Below, piece by piece: positions 19,408 to 28,264 of a stretch of DNA of 64,000 bases. The notes under the pieces are model-generated. The model worked only from the letters and a program-made list of their open reading frames with translations. It did not search any database and was not told the DNA's origin. Positions within the stretch are counted from its first letter, which is position 1; every line of letters begins with the position of its first letter. A program made the translations under genes and the position numbers. The stretch comes from Halomonas sp. BDJS001 (lineage in GTDB: Bacteria; Pseudomonadota; Gammaproteobacteria; Pseudomonadales; Halomonadaceae), in assembly GCF_026104355.1 (NCBI RefSeq), contig NZ_CP110535.1, forward strand, positions 4,092,001-4,156,000, in the 5' to 3' direction.

Positions 19408-20025
19408 TTACATCATTTTCTTACAAAGACAGTATATAAACTTTTGTTCACTGCCATCTGGCGTTTGGTGTGACTCTCTTTCGTGACCGATAAGCTCGAA
19501 CGGCTCACCAAACTCTGCGTGCAACGCGCCAGCGCTGTAGCGCATCACGGGGAGCCCACTGCATTGAGTTGGGCCATCTTCGGCAAAGGTAGCCACCATC
19601 ACAAGCCCGCCCGGTTTAACAGCCCCCATCACTTGTTGTACATAACGATGACGCTCTTCTTCACTCGTCAGGAAATGGAAAACGGCGCGATCATGCCAAA
19701 CATCATAGCCATGCTCAGTAAACTCAGCCTCCAGCACATTTTCTTCACGCCATAGGACGTGTGATGCACGCTTGCCAAGCCGTTTTTTGGCTGTGGCCAG
19801 CGCGGATGACGATAAATCCAGCACGGTTATCTTTTCATAATCAAGCGCTAACAGGTCATCCACCAGCGTTGAAGAACCGCCACCCACGTCAATTATTGAT
19901 GCTGACGCAGGAACGGTAGCATCGCGAATAAGCTTTACGGAAAGTGCCGCATGTTCCTGAAACCAGCTGACCTCTGTGTGTGTTTTCTTGGTGTAGACCT
20001 TCTCCCAGTGTTCTTTGGATTGCAT
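19408..20025 (-). CDS. Class I SAM-dependent methyltransferase
   Basis: A 205-residue cytosolic methyltransferase. Motif I is IIDVGGGSSTLVDDLL (around residues 44-59), the acidic end of strand 2 is VLDLS, and motif IV lies near YDVWHDRAVFHF. The N-terminal HWEKVYTKK...SWFQ is typical of thiopurine/tellurite-type small-molecule methyltransferase relatives. Substrate unknown. It sits 42 bases downstream of the next MocR gene's stop on the same strand and could be cotranscribed. Confidence 0.87.
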   Translation of the reverse strand: MQSKEHWEKVYTKKTHTEVSWFQEHAALSVKLIRDATVPASASIIDVGGGSSTLVDDLLALDYEKITVLDLSSSALATAKKRLGKRASHVLWREENVLEAEFTEHGYDVWHDRAVFHFLTSEEERHRYVQQVMGAVKPGGLVMVATFAEDGPTQCSGLPVMRYSAGALHAEFGEPFELIGHERESHQTPDGSEQKFIYCLCKKMM

Positions 20026-20067
20026 GATGGCTCTCCCATGGTATTAAACAGCTAAAACGTTGCTCCA

Positions 20068-21510
20068 TCACTCTACTTCCACCGCATGCGCCTGCGCTTC
20101 TTCCACCATTTCAGTGGCAATTACTCCCACGGTGCGGACGGCATCTTCGATGGCAGGGGTGAGCGTAAACGCATAATTTAGACGCAGACATTGGCGAAAT
20201 TTACCCGAGGCGGAAAACAGCGACCCCGGCGCTACGTGGATAGCATGCTGCGCCAAGCGCTGGTTAAGGCGCACGCAGTCTACGGCGGCAGGTAGCTCTA
20301 CCCATAGCAAAAAACTGCCCTCGGGGTAGCTAATGCCCGCGCCCTTAGGGAAGTAGCGCTGAACCCAACTGATCATGATATCGCGCTGGCGCTGATATTG
20401 GCGGGCGGCGTAACGGATGTGGCGCTCGTAGTGCCCTTTGGCGACGAACTCCGCGATGGCTAACTGCGGCAGCGTCGCTGAAGCACCGGTGGAGACATAC
20501 TTCATATGCAACGCCTGATCACGGTAGCGCCCTGGCGCCAGCCAACCCACTCTTAACCCCGGCCCCACGGTTTTGGAAAAGCCGCTGCACAGCATCACGC
20601 GCCCGTCGTCATCGAAGGATTTCACGGTGCGCGGCCTTGGCAGGCTAAATGACAGGTCACCGTAGATATCATCTTCGATAATGGCCACATCAAAGCGTTG
20701 GGCAAGCTGAAACAGCGCACGCTTGCGCGCTTCAGGCATGGTGTAGCCCAGCGGGTTGTTGTAAGTGGGCGTGACCTGTATCGCGCGGATTGGCCACTGC
20801 TCTAACGCTAGCTCCAGGGCTTCCAGACTGATGCCGGTTTGTGGGTCAGTGGGTATCTCCAGCGCTTTTAAGCCGTTGGCCTTGAGTATCTGCATGGTGC
20901 CGTAAAAGCTGGGTGAGTCCACGGCCACCACATCGCCGGGCTGGGTAAGGGTGCGCAGCGCGATGGCCAGCGCCTCCTGACAGCCGGTGGTCACCATGAT
21001 GTCATCCGGGTGCAGCAGGCAGCCGGAGGCGATGGCCAGCCGTGCCACCTGTTGGCGAAGCTCAGGACTACCGTTCAACTTGTCGTAGTTAAACCCGTGC
21101 AGGTCACTGCTGCGATGCAGCCCGGCGAGGATCTTCGATAGTGGCCGCAGCGTCTCATACTCAAAATTCGGTATGCCTCGCCCCAGCAGTAACCGCACAT
21201 CATCTCGCTGAGTGGCAACGAGCTCCAGCACTTGATCCCATTGGGAAATATCCAGCGGGCGCTGGGCAGGCCGAGAGACGGAGGGCAGTACCGATGGCAC
21301 TCTACTTGGCAGCACGAAGTAGCCCGATTTAGGCCGCGACTCAATCAACGCTACATCTATCAGTTGCCGATAGGCTTCCTGAGCCGTTGAAATACTAACG
21401 TCCAGCTCCTGGCAAACCGCGCGAATAGACGGCAGGCGATCACCTACACGGTAAATACCGTGCTCGATACGTTCCCGCAAAATGGTAGCGACTTCTTCAT
21501 AGCGCGTCAT
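20068..21510 (-). CDS. MocR-family (GntR HTH + aminotransferase-like) regulator
   Basis: A 480-residue regulator. Its GntR winged helix (about residues 1-70) includes LPSIRAVCQELDVSISTAQEAYR. The aminotransferase-like domain has the PLP lysine in CSGFSKTVGPGLRVGW and cofactor contacts in AIIEDDIYGDLSF. It diverges from the DUF1127/PhzF pair across a 167-base region with four ATACAGA-type heptamers, so it very likely controls that pair and itself. It differs clearly from the other MocR protein in this window, so they are not a recent duplication. Confidence 0.88.
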   Translation of the reverse strand: MTRYEEVATILRERIEHGIYRVGDRLPSIRAVCQELDVSISTAQEAYRQLIDVALIESRPKSGYFVLPSRVPSVLPSVSRPAQRPLDISQWDQVLELVATQRDDVRLLLGRGIPNFEYETLRPLSKILAGLHRSSDLHGFNYDKLNGSPELRQQVARLAIASGCLLHPDDIMVTTGCQEALAIALRTLTQPGDVVAVDSPSFYGTMQILKANGLKALEIPTDPQTGISLEALELALEQWPIRAIQVTPTYNNPLGYTMPEARKRALFQLAQRFDVAIIEDDIYGDLSFSLPRPRTVKSFDDDGRVMLCSGFSKTVGPGLRVGWLAPGRYRDQALHMKYVSTGASATLPQLAIAEFVAKGHYERHIRYAARQYQRQRDIMISWVQRYFPKGAGISYPEGSFLLWVELPAAVDCVRLNQRLAQHAIHVAPGSLFSASGKFRQCLRLNYAFTLTPAIEDAVRTVGVIATEMVEEAQAHAVEVE

Positions 21511-21539
21511 GACACCCTCCTACCTATAGCCCGATAACA

Positions 21540-21621
21540 ATACAGATACCCTTTCCAGCGACCATACAGAGGTATAACACGCCCTTCTGTATCCTTAAAA
21601 CAATAAATCCTATATCTGTAT
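21540..21621. promoter_or_regulatory. Array of four ATACAGA/TCTGTAT heptamers (MocR operator candidate)
   Basis: ATACAGA occurs at 21540-21546 and 21564-21570. Its complement TCTGTAT occurs at 21586-21592 and 21615-21621. The outer pair extends to AATACAGATA/TATCTGTATT (21539-21548, 21613-21622). Two direct plus two inverted copies between divergent genes is the arrangement expected for a dimeric MocR regulator. Confidence 0.6.
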
Positions 21622-21677
21622 TCAAACAGCCGCACTGAGTAATCTGGTTAGGCACTTAGCATTCAAGGAGAGCCGCC

Positions 21678-21890
21678 ATGCCACGCTTCAACCTTACTCT
21701 GCTTCGCTACCAGATAAGCTTTCAACTGCGCCAGTACAGTCACTACCGCCGTAGCCGCCGTCAACTGCTATCACTGGATGATAGGCTTCTTGAAGATATC
21801 GGCATTAACCGTACGCAGGCGCTCAAAGAGGGTCATAAAGCGTTTTGGAAGCATACACCACTAGATGAGAGGCCTTATGAAAACCGCTAA
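21678..21890 (+). CDS. DUF1127 small basic protein
   Basis: A 70-residue Arg-rich protein with the DUF1127 core RRQLLSLDDRLLEDIGINRTQA. DUF1127 proteins are small regulators linked in other bacteria to RNA turnover and nutrient control; no role is known here. AAGGAGA lies 8 bases before the ATG. Its 3' end overlaps the PhzF gene start by 14 bases, so the two are translationally coupled. Confidence 0.85.
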   Translation: MPRFNLTLLRYQISFQLRQYSHYRRSRRQLLSLDDRLLEDIGINRTQALKEGHKAFWKHTPLDERPYENR

Positions 21891-22749
21891 GTATTACCTC
21901 CTCGACGTCTTTACCGACCAGCCGTTTAACGGCAATCCATTGGCAGTGTTTTTAGAGGCAGGTGAGCTGGAGACCAACACCATGCAAGCGCTGGCCAATG
22001 AGTTGAACTTGGCTGAAACGGTGTTTTTGAGCGCCCCTACTGGCCCGAATCACTACCCGATGAGGATTTTCACGCCGACGCGTGAGCTGCCTTTTGCAGG
22101 CCATCCCACGATAGGTACCGCGCATTTGCTTGCGGAGCTGAGCCTAGTAAACCGCAAACAAAGCGTTGTGCTACACCCTCCTGTCGGCGAACTGGCGGTT
22201 AGTTATAACCACGGAAGAGCGACGTTTACCACCGCCCAGCCCGCAATGTTGAAAGACAGCACGATTGATCGCATCACTGCCGCTGAGCTACTTGGACTAG
22301 ACATTCACCAGGTAATGGGTGATCCGGTCATTGCTTCCTTCGGACTGCCCTTTCATTTAATTGAACTCACTGACGTGGCAGCGTTAGAGAGCGTGCACAT
22401 CTCAACCACCACCTGGGCGAGTGCTGTTGTGCCTAGCAGTGCAGAGCAGATTTACCTGTATGTGATTGAACAACACGACGGGGCAGAGACGGTGGTTCGC
22501 AGTCGCATGTTCTGTATGCACGCCAGTATCTGCGAAGACCCCGCTACCGGTAGCGCCGCCGCAGCGTTGACGGGCTACCTGGCGTCACTGCAGCCAGACG
22601 CCTTACAGTGCAAGATTCATCAGGGTGTTGAGATGGGTCGTTCCAGCGTTATCCATACCACCGCCAATGGCGAGATCAAGCCCGGTTATGTAAAGGTTGG
22701 CGGTAACGCTGTCGTGGTGGGTAAGGGCACGCTTTACTTAAAGCAATAA
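21877..22749 (+). CDS. PhzF-family epimerase/isomerase-like protein
   Basis: A 290-residue two-domain PhzF-fold protein, a family of isomerases related to diaminopimelate epimerase. The catalytic-type Glu is in NLAETVFL (about residue 45), and conserved FAGHPTIGTAHLL and DPATGSAAAAL segments are present. I chose the ATG at 21877 (MKTAKYYLLDVF), which has GAGAGG upstream inside the preceding gene. Most PhzF proteins outside phenazine clusters have unknown substrates, and no phenazine genes are present here. Confidence 0.87.
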   Translation: MKTAKYYLLDVFTDQPFNGNPLAVFLEAGELETNTMQALANELNLAETVFLSAPTGPNHYPMRIFTPTRELPFAGHPTIGTAHLLAELSLVNRKQSVVLHPPVGELAVSYNHGRATFTTAQPAMLKDSTIDRITAAELLGLDIHQVMGDPVIASFGLPFHLIELTDVAALESVHISTTTWASAVVPSSAEQIYLYVIEQHDGAETVVRSRMFCMHASICEDPATGSAAAALTGYLASLQPDALQCKIHQGVEMGRSSVIHTTANGEIKPGYVKVGGNAVVVGKGTLYLKQ

Positions 22750-22766
22750 CTAACAAGACAAAAAAA

Positions 22767-22792
22767 GAGTGTCCACGGTATCGCGGACACTC
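22767..22792. terminator. Bidirectional terminator between phzF-like and hsp20 genes
   Basis: Arms GAGTGTCC (22767-22774) and GGACACTC (22785-22792) make a perfect 8-bp stem. It is preceded by a run of A (T-run on the minus strand) and followed by CCTTTTAG on the plus strand. It lies between convergent genes and can serve both. Confidence 0.8.
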
Positions 22793-22819
22793 GGCCTTTT
22801 AGTCATCCGTTGCCTTCTT

Positions 22820-23218
22820 TTATGCCGCCTGCACCTCAATACGGCGTGTGCGGTGGCTATCTTTCTTGGGTAGCGTTAGAGTCAGTACACCATTAACGAT
22901 AGTGGCGGTAATCGCATCACTGTCCACTTCGTGACTGAGGTTAAAACGCCGCGCAAAACGCTGGCCGCGAACCTCGGCGTGCAGCGCGCTCAGCCCTTCG
23001 GGCATATTTAGCGCTATCTCGCCCTCCAAGCTCAGCACGTTGTTGTCGAGTTCTACTTTAAGCGTCTCGTGGGTAACGCCGGGCATATCCGCCACCAGCT
23101 TGAGCGCGTTAGGCTCCTCAATGATGTCCACCGCTGGCAACAGGGTTTCCTGTTCGCGCTGTTGCTCACCACGCTGTTGAAGTGGGGAGTGGTTGGATGA
23201 ACGAACAACGTTATTCAT
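22820..23218 (-). CDS. Hsp20/alpha-crystallin small heat-shock protein
   Basis: A 132-residue ATP-independent holdase chaperone. The alpha-crystallin domain covers about residues 28-120 and ends with the GVLTLTLPKK motif. The short N-terminal arm is Gln/Glu-rich. It follows a second hsp20 gene by 36 bases with GGAGG before its ATG, so both belong to one heat-shock operon. Like its neighbour it ends RRIEVQAA, and the two are clear paralogues. Confidence 0.9.
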   Translation of the reverse strand: MNNVVRSSNHSPLQQRGEQQREQETLLPAVDIIEEPNALKLVADMPGVTHETLKVELDNNVLSLEGEIALNMPEGLSALHAEVRGQRFARRFNLSHEVDSDAITATIVNGVLTLTLPKKDSHRTRRIEVQAA

Positions 23219-23254
23219 GGTTTATACCTCCTAATCAAGGTTAACAAACATGAT

Positions 23255-23725
23255 TTACGCCGCCTGAACATCAATACGCCGCGGCTTGAGCTCTTCCCGC
23301 TTAGGCAGCACGATCTCGAACACACCATGGGCATGGCGAGCCTCTGCCCGCTCGGCATCCAGGCCATCTGGGAGCGCAATCGCGCGCACGAACTCGCCGC
23401 TGGCGCGCTCACGGCGGAATATCGGGCGCGAGCTGCCATCCTCATTATTCCCCGTTACAGCATCACGCTTGCCACGCAGCGTCAGCACATTGTCCTGAAC
23501 ATCAATGGTCAGATCCGAAGGTGCCAGCCCCGCCGCAAACACGTAGACACGCACGGTGTCATCGTTACGCGCCACGTTGATCATGGGGAAACTACCCCGC
23601 GGCACCGCGCGAATATCCATCGCATTGCCGTCGGGGAAGAAGCCATCCAGCAGTTGACTAAACCAGTCAAACTGTCGAGGCGAACCGGTTTCAAAACGCT
23701 TGAGATCATCGAACATATCGAACAC
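23255..23725 (-). CDS. Hsp20/alpha-crystallin small heat-shock protein
   Basis: A 156-residue small heat-shock protein with a longer N-terminal arm (about 45 residues: MFDMFDDLKRFE...) typical of IbpA-like oligomer-forming members. The alpha-crystallin domain is at about 48-145, and the tail RRIDVQAA is shared with the downstream paralogue. AGGAGGTG lies just before the ATG. The gene is first in the operon behind a sigma-32-like promoter. Confidence 0.92.
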   Translation of the reverse strand: MFDMFDDLKRFETGSPRQFDWFSQLLDGFFPDGNAMDIRAVPRGSFPMINVARNDDTVRVYVFAAGLAPSDLTIDVQDNVLTLRGKRDAVTGNNEDGSSRPIFRRERASGEFVRAIALPDGLDAERAEARHAHGVFEIVLPKREELKPRRIDVQAA

Positions 23726-23807
23726 CTCCTACGTTAAGCAGACTATGAGAATTGCGATAAGAGGCAGCCTCTTATCCACTCCACCGAAGCAGCCTCTACA
23801 GTTTGCA

Positions 23808-23835
23808 AAATAGGAGCGCTCAATCGATTTTCAAG
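23808..23835 (-). promoter_or_regulatory. Sigma-32 (heat-shock) promoter candidate
   Basis: On the minus strand CTTGAAA (23829-23835, preceded by CC) is followed after 12-13 bases by CTCCTATTT (23808-23816), close to the sigma-32 pattern CTTGAAA-N(11-16)-CCCCATNT. It lies 83 bases upstream of the first hsp20 ATG, as expected for a small heat-shock operon. Confidence 0.6.
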
Positions 23836-23918
23836 GGTCTGGATGGCAATTTTTTGGGCTATTTAACCGGCCAAAGACAGCACATTAAGGCCCCTTTGAA
23901 GGCCGATGCTTACAGCGG

Positions 23919-24971
23919 TCAAGCCACCGTCACGTCGGTAGAGAGATAGACATCCTGGATCGCATGCAGCAGTTCAACGCCTTCCTGCATTGGTTTCTGG
24001 AAGGCCTTACGCCCTGAGATCAAGCCCATCCCCCCGGCACGTTTATTGATCACTGCCGTGCGCACCGCTTCGCCAAGATCGGAATGCCCCTTGGAGCCAC
24101 CGCCGGAGTTAATCAAACCTGCGCGGCCCATAAAGCAATTGGCGACCTGGTAACGGGCCAGGTCAATGGGGTGATCCGTGGTCAGCTCGTTATAAACCTT
24201 ATCGTGGGTATGACCAAAGCCCACAGCACGATAGCCGCCGTTGTTCTCAGGCAGTTTCTGTTTGACGATATCTGCTTTAAGGGTTGCAGCCATATGGTTC
24301 GCCTGGCTGGTGAGGTCGGCTGCGACATGATAATCAGCGCCGTCCTGCTTGAAGGCCGGGTTGCGCAGATAGGCCCACAGCACCGTGACCATTCCCAACT
24401 GATGGGCACGCTCAAAGGCTTCGCTGATCTCCATGATTTGCCGACGGCTCTCATGGGAGCCAAAGTAAATCGTTGCCCCCACCGCCACGCAGCCCATATC
24501 GTGGGCCTGCTCCACATCGGCAAATAGCGTTTGGTCATATATTGCTGGGTGGCTCAACGTCTCATTGTGGTTCAACTTGAGCATCATCGGGATTTTGTGG
24601 GCATAGCGCCGCGCCACGGAAGAGAGAACCCCAAGCGTCGATGCCACACCGTTACAGCCCCCTTCAAGGGCCAGCTCAACGATGTTGGCTGGATCAAAGT
24701 AGCGCGGATTGGGTGAGAAGGAAGCACCCGCTGAGTGCTCAATGCCCTGATCCACCGGCAGCAGGCTGAGGTAACCGGTGCCCGCCAAGCGGCCGTGATT
24801 AAAAAAGCTCTGCATACTGCGCAGCACCGCTGGGCTGCGGTCGCTATCCGCCATGACACGGTCAATAAAATCTGGGCCCGGTAGGTGCAAGCTGTCCCGG
24901 GGCACCCCCTGGCAAGTGTGATGAAGCAGGCTATCTGCATCACTGCCTAGTAGAGCGGCTATATCGGTCAT
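23919..24971 (-). CDS. fbaB: Class I fructose-bisphosphate aldolase (FbaB/archaeal type)
   Basis: A 350-residue cytosolic Schiff-base aldolase of the DhnA/FbaB type, interconverting fructose-1,6-bisphosphate with glyceraldehyde-3-phosphate and dihydroxyacetone phosphate. Signatures include [33 protein letters not shown] and the C-terminal phosphate-binding [12 protein letters not shown]. Full family length. GGAG precedes the ATG. It stands alone between the hsp20 and siderophore operons. Confidence 0.92.
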   Translation of the reverse strand: MTDIAALLGSDADSLLHHTCQGVPRDSLHLPGPDFIDRVMADSDRSPAVLRSMQSFFNHGRLAGTGYLSLLPVDQGIEHSAGASFSPNPRYFDPANIVELALEGGCNGVASTLGVLSSVARRYAHKIPMMLKLNHNETLSHPAIYDQTLFADVEQAHDMGCVAVGATIYFGSHESRRQIMEISEAFERAHQLGMVTVLWAYLRNPAFKQDGADYHVAADLTSQANHMAATLKADIVKQKLPENNGGYRAVGFGHTHDKVYNELTTDHPIDLARYQVANCFMGRAGLINSGGGSKGHSDLGEAVRTAVINKRAGGMGLISGRKAFQKPMQEGVELLHAIQDVYLSTDVTVA

Positions 24972-25131
24972 GATGAACTCCTTTATATTTATGTAACAGA
25001 AAGTAAGTGTATGCCAAATGGTGCTGAAATGAAGCCTATCGTTGTCATAAAGCCTAGCCCTTCAATAGAGCATAGAGGAAGCACCGCCGCAATCCGGTGG
25101 CGCCAGGTTTCCCTGTAGTTGACAAGGCTAC

Positions 25132-25186
25132 GACTAAAGGATGAAAATACAATAGCGAATGAGTTTTAGTCGCAAATAAGACTAAA
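25132..25186. promoter_or_regulatory. GACTAAA dyad upstream of the siderophore transport operon
   Basis: TTTAGTC (25165-25171) and GACTAAA (25180-25186) form a perfect inverted repeat with an 8-base spacer. A further GACTAAA stands at 25132-25138, after a TTGACA at 25119-25124. The dyad lies 40 bases before the permease ATG. It does not match the Fur consensus, so the regulator is unknown. Confidence 0.45.
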
Positions 25187-25225
25187 TCCTTTAACCTTGT
25201 GTTCTCACCTGGAAACACTTTTACA

Positions 25226-26284
25226 ATGCCCGCCTCACCGCCGCTTGCAGCTCCGTTGGCCTCCTCCTATCGGCGCTTTATCGTTATCCGCTTGCTGATT
25301 GTCGCGGGTCTAGCCATCGCCTTGGTCATTTCTCTACTGGCTGATATTGCCAGTGGCCCTGCGCATATTCCTCTTGGCAAACTGATCGCTCTGATTGTTG
25401 ACGCCAAGGCCCAAGGGCCGATTCAACAAGCCATTGTGTGGGAAATCCGTATGCCTGCGGCGCTAATGGCAGCGCTGGTAGGCGCTACCCTAGGCCTGGC
25501 GGGGGCAGAGATGCAAACAGTGCTGAATAATCCGCTGGCCAGCCCGTTTACCCTGGGCGTGGGCGCGGCGGCCACCCTGGGTGCTTCGCTGGTGATTGTC
25601 TTTAATCTCACCATGTTTGGTTTAAATGCCCACTACGCCACCGCTTTGATGGCGTTCGTATTTGCGGCGGCGTCGATTTTGACCATCAATGCCCTATCAC
25701 GCCTTTACGGGGCCAGCCGCGAGATTATCGTGCTGTTTGGTATTGCGTTGGTGTTTGTCCTCAACGCACTGGTCGCGCTTTTGCAGTTGATTGCCAGCCC
25801 CGATGCTCTGCAGCAGTTAGTGTTCTGGACAATGGGCAGCCTGTCCCGCGCCTCCTGGGAGACGGTGGCCATCGTCGCAACAGTGCTGGCCGTTTGCCTG
25901 CCCTTCTCACTGCGCAGCGCCTGGGCAATGACGGCGCTGCGTTCGGGGGATGAGCACGCGCGCAGCTTCGGCATCGCGGTTGAGCATTTGCGACTTATCT
26001 CACTGCTTAGAGTGAGCCTGCTCGCCGCTGCCGCAGTGGCGTTTGTGGGCACCATTGGCTTTATTGGGCTGGTGGGCCCGCATATGGCACGCTTGGCGTT
26101 GGGTGAGGATCACCGCTTTTACCTGCCCGGCAGCGCTCTGGCCGGGGCGCTGGTGCTTTCACTTGCTTCCATCGCCAGTAAAACGCTGGTCGATGGATTG
26201 GTGTTGCCGGTAGGGCTGGTGACCTCGCTGGTGGGTATCCCCTTCTTTATGGCGTTGATCATGCTACAGGGGCGAGCGCGATGA
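25226..26284 (+). CDS. FecCD/BtuC-family ABC permease (iron-siderophore type)
   Basis: A 352-residue inner-membrane permease with about nine to ten helices. Hallmarks of the FecCD family are the early RMPAALMAALVGATLGLAG and the late GFIGLVGPHMARL that contacts the ATPase. I chose the ATG at 25226 over a GTG at 25199, which has no ribosome site. A single permease gene implies a homodimer. It overlaps the ATPase gene by 4 bases (ATGA). The substrate is probably a ferric siderophore, given the receptor downstream; cobalamin or heme is possible. Confidence 0.9.
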   Translation: MPASPPLAAPLASSYRRFIVIRLLIVAGLAIALVISLLADIASGPAHIPLGKLIALIVDAKAQGPIQQAIVWEIRMPAALMAALVGATLGLAGAEMQTVLNNPLASPFTLGVGAAATLGASLVIVFNLTMFGLNAHYATALMAFVFAAASILTINALSRLYGASREIIVLFGIALVFVLNALVALLQLIASPDALQQLVFWTMGSLSRASWETVAIVATVLAVCLPFSLRSAWAMTALRSGDEHARSFGIAVEHLRLISLLRVSLLAAAAVAFVGTIGFIGLVGPHMARLALGEDHRFYLPGSALAGALVLSLASIASKTLVDGLVLPVGLVTSLVGIPFFMALIMLQGRAR

Positions 26285-27072
26285 GTGCAGGTTTTACGCT
26301 CAGCGATTTCACCACCGGTTATCGCAAACGGCGCGTCTTCGAGCAGCTCAGTCTACCCACACTGCCACCCGGTTCACTGGTCGCGGTGCTGGGGCCCAAT
26401 GCGGTGGGTAAATCGACCCTGCTAAAGGCCATCGCGGGCTTGCAGCCTGCCAGCGGACGCATGCAGCTTAACGATATCGACCTTGCCTCCCTAAGCGGCG
26501 CCGCGCGGATGCGCCATGTGGGCTATCTACCGCAAACACTCCCTCAGGCCACCACCTTGGTCGCTTATGAAGCAGTGCTTAGCGCCTGCCGTGCCGTCCG
26601 ACCCGACCTCGGCCGTGTAGAAATAGACACGTTAATTGAGCGCGTTTTCGATGCCCTGGCCATTCGTATGCTCGCGCTGCGCCCGTTGAGCGAGCTCTCC
26701 GGCGGTCAGCGTCAGATGGTTGGCCTGGCCCAGGCGATTGCCCGCCAGCCCGCGCTGTTACTGCTGGATGAACCCACCAGCGCGCTGGATCTTCGCTGGC
26801 AACTGGCGCTGATTGATACCGTGCGGGCAGTGATAGCAGAGCGTCAGGCGGTCTGCCTGATGGCGATTCACGATATCAACCTGGCCCTGCGTTTCTGCGA
26901 CCAGGTGCTGCTGTTTGGTAACGGCGGACTGCTGGCCGCAGGCGACCCACACGATGTGATTACCCCTGACGTGTTGCGCACCGCCTATGGGGTCGAGTCA
27001 CGGGTCGAACGCTGCTCGCAGGGGCGGCCAATAGTATTAAGCGATCGCGTCAGCGATCTCTCTGCTAATTAA
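26281..27072 (+). CDS. ABC transporter ATP-binding protein (FecE/FhuC type)
   Basis: A 263-residue ATPase with Walker A GPNAVGKST (about residues 38-46; Ala replaces the usual Gly in GPNG), Q-loop YLPQ, signature LSGGQRQ, Walker [13 protein letters not shown] and switch His in AIHDINLAL. It powers the adjacent FecCD-type permease. Translationally coupled to the permease by a 4-base overlap and 15 bases ahead of the binding-protein gene. Confidence 0.92.
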   Translation: MSAGFTLSDFTTGYRKRRVFEQLSLPTLPPGSLVAVLGPNAVGKSTLLKAIAGLQPASGRMQLNDIDLASLSGAARMRHVGYLPQTLPQATTLVAYEAVLSACRAVRPDLGRVEIDTLIERVFDALAIRMLALRPLSELSGGQRQMVGLAQAIARQPALLLLDEPTSALDLRWQLALIDTVRAVIAERQAVCLMAIHDINLALRFCDQVLLFGNGGLLAAGDPHDVITPDVLRTAYGVESRVERCSQGRPIVLSDRVSDLSAN

Positions 27073-27087
27073 CCCCGGGATACCAAC

Positions 27088-28218
27088 ATGCGACGCTTGG
27101 CTATTAATTTGCTGTGCTGGATGAGTTTGTTAAGCGCTGCCGTATGCCTGGCCGGTGAGCCAGCAGAGGGTTTCCCTAAACAAGTCACCGATTTAGCAGG
27201 CCGCCAGGTGACACTTTCAGCGCCGCCGACTCGGCTGTTTCTAACCCAGCCACGCCAGCTGTATGCCTTGGCGACACTACTGGATGACCCGACATCACGC
27301 TTAGCAGGCTGGGCTTACCCACTGGCTTTTTTTGATCCCACGATGGCCCAGCGCTTTATTCACCAGTGGCCTGCACTTGCCCAACTGCCCACCCTCTCCA
27401 GCGCGCCGACACCTCAGCTCGATAGCGAAGCACTGCTGGATCTGGCTCCAGATCTGGTGCTGTTCGATCTCTCCCGTGTGGGTAGCGTAGAAGGCTCCCC
27501 GTTGGCACGGCTGCTGGACGAGCTGGGCATTGCCTACCTGTTTATCGACTTTAACCGTCACCCGCTGGAGAACACGCCCAAGAGCCTGGCCCTGCTGGGT
27601 GAAGCCCTGGATGCCACACCACGCGCCAATCAGCTGATCACCCTTATCGAGCAGCATCTGGCACGTATTGACCAGCGTTTGGCAGAGCAGCCCACCGACG
27701 CCCCCACCGTCCTGATCAATGTCGCCCCTGGGGTAAAAATCGACTGCTGCCGAACCAGTTTAAGCAACGGGCTTGCCGACCTAGTGGCCCGGGCAGGTGG
27801 CGATAATATTGCCGCTGCGTTAACCCCCGGCGCATCGGCAACGCTAAGCAACGAGTGGGTGCTGAGCCACCCGCCCAACATCATCATCAACACCGCAGGG
27901 CAATGGAGAGCCGGTGATGGCATACGCGCCGGAGTGGGTATTAGCGCCGACGACATTAATCAGGACTTACGTCTCCTCAGCCAAACACTGCCCGGCTGGA
28001 CGCATCTGAACGCCGTTAAGGAGGGGCAGCTCTACGCTCTGTGGCACGGCTTTCACCAAGGCCCCTTCGCCATTGTCGCGCTGGAACGCATTGCCCAATG
28101 GCTCTACCCCGAGCGCTTCTATGATCTCGACCCGGCCGCCACCTTCGATGCATTGCTGCCTACCCCGTCAGCGCTAAGCCGCGAGGGGCACTTCTGGGGT
28201 TCGCTCAACGCTCAATAA
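27088..28218 (+). CDS. Periplasmic iron-complex-type binding protein (FecB/BtuF fold)
   Basis: A 376-residue exported binding protein. The signal peptide is about residues 1-23 (ends CLAGEP without a good lipobox). The class III two-lobed fold shows the usual opening VTDLAGRQVTLSAPPTRLF and the DLAPDLVLF segment. The Cys pair in KIDCCRTSLSNG is unusual and could form a disulfide. It delivers substrate to the permease/ATPase encoded just upstream. Confidence 0.88.
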   Translation: MRRLAINLLCWMSLLSAAVCLAGEPAEGFPKQVTDLAGRQVTLSAPPTRLFLTQPRQLYALATLLDDPTSRLAGWAYPLAFFDPTMAQRFIHQWPALAQLPTLSSAPTPQLDSEALLDLAPDLVLFDLSRVGSVEGSPLARLLDELGIAYLFIDFNRHPLENTPKSLALLGEALDATPRANQLITLIEQHLARIDQRLAEQPTDAPTVLINVAPGVKIDCCRTSLSNGLADLVARAGGDNIAAALTPGASATLSNEWVLSHPPNIIINTAGQWRAGDGIRAGVGISADDINQDLRLLSQTLPGWTHLNAVKEGQLYALWHGFHQGPFAIVALERIAQWLYPERFYDLDPAATFDALLPTPSALSREGHFWGSLNAQ

Positions 28219-28264
28219 CGCTTTCTCCCTCAACCCACTGACGATAAAAAGGATCGATCCCCCT

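Noticed and set aside
25081..25125. Possible riboswitch upstream of the siderophore permease (CACCG...CGGTG stem, GGCGCCAGG)
   Set aside because: The conserved cores of cobalamin, FMN or Moco riboswitches could not be matched on either strand; only a short stem is seen.
25148..25180. Fur box before the siderophore operon
   Set aside because: Best alignments to the 19-bp Fur consensus were poor; the visible dyad has a different sequence.
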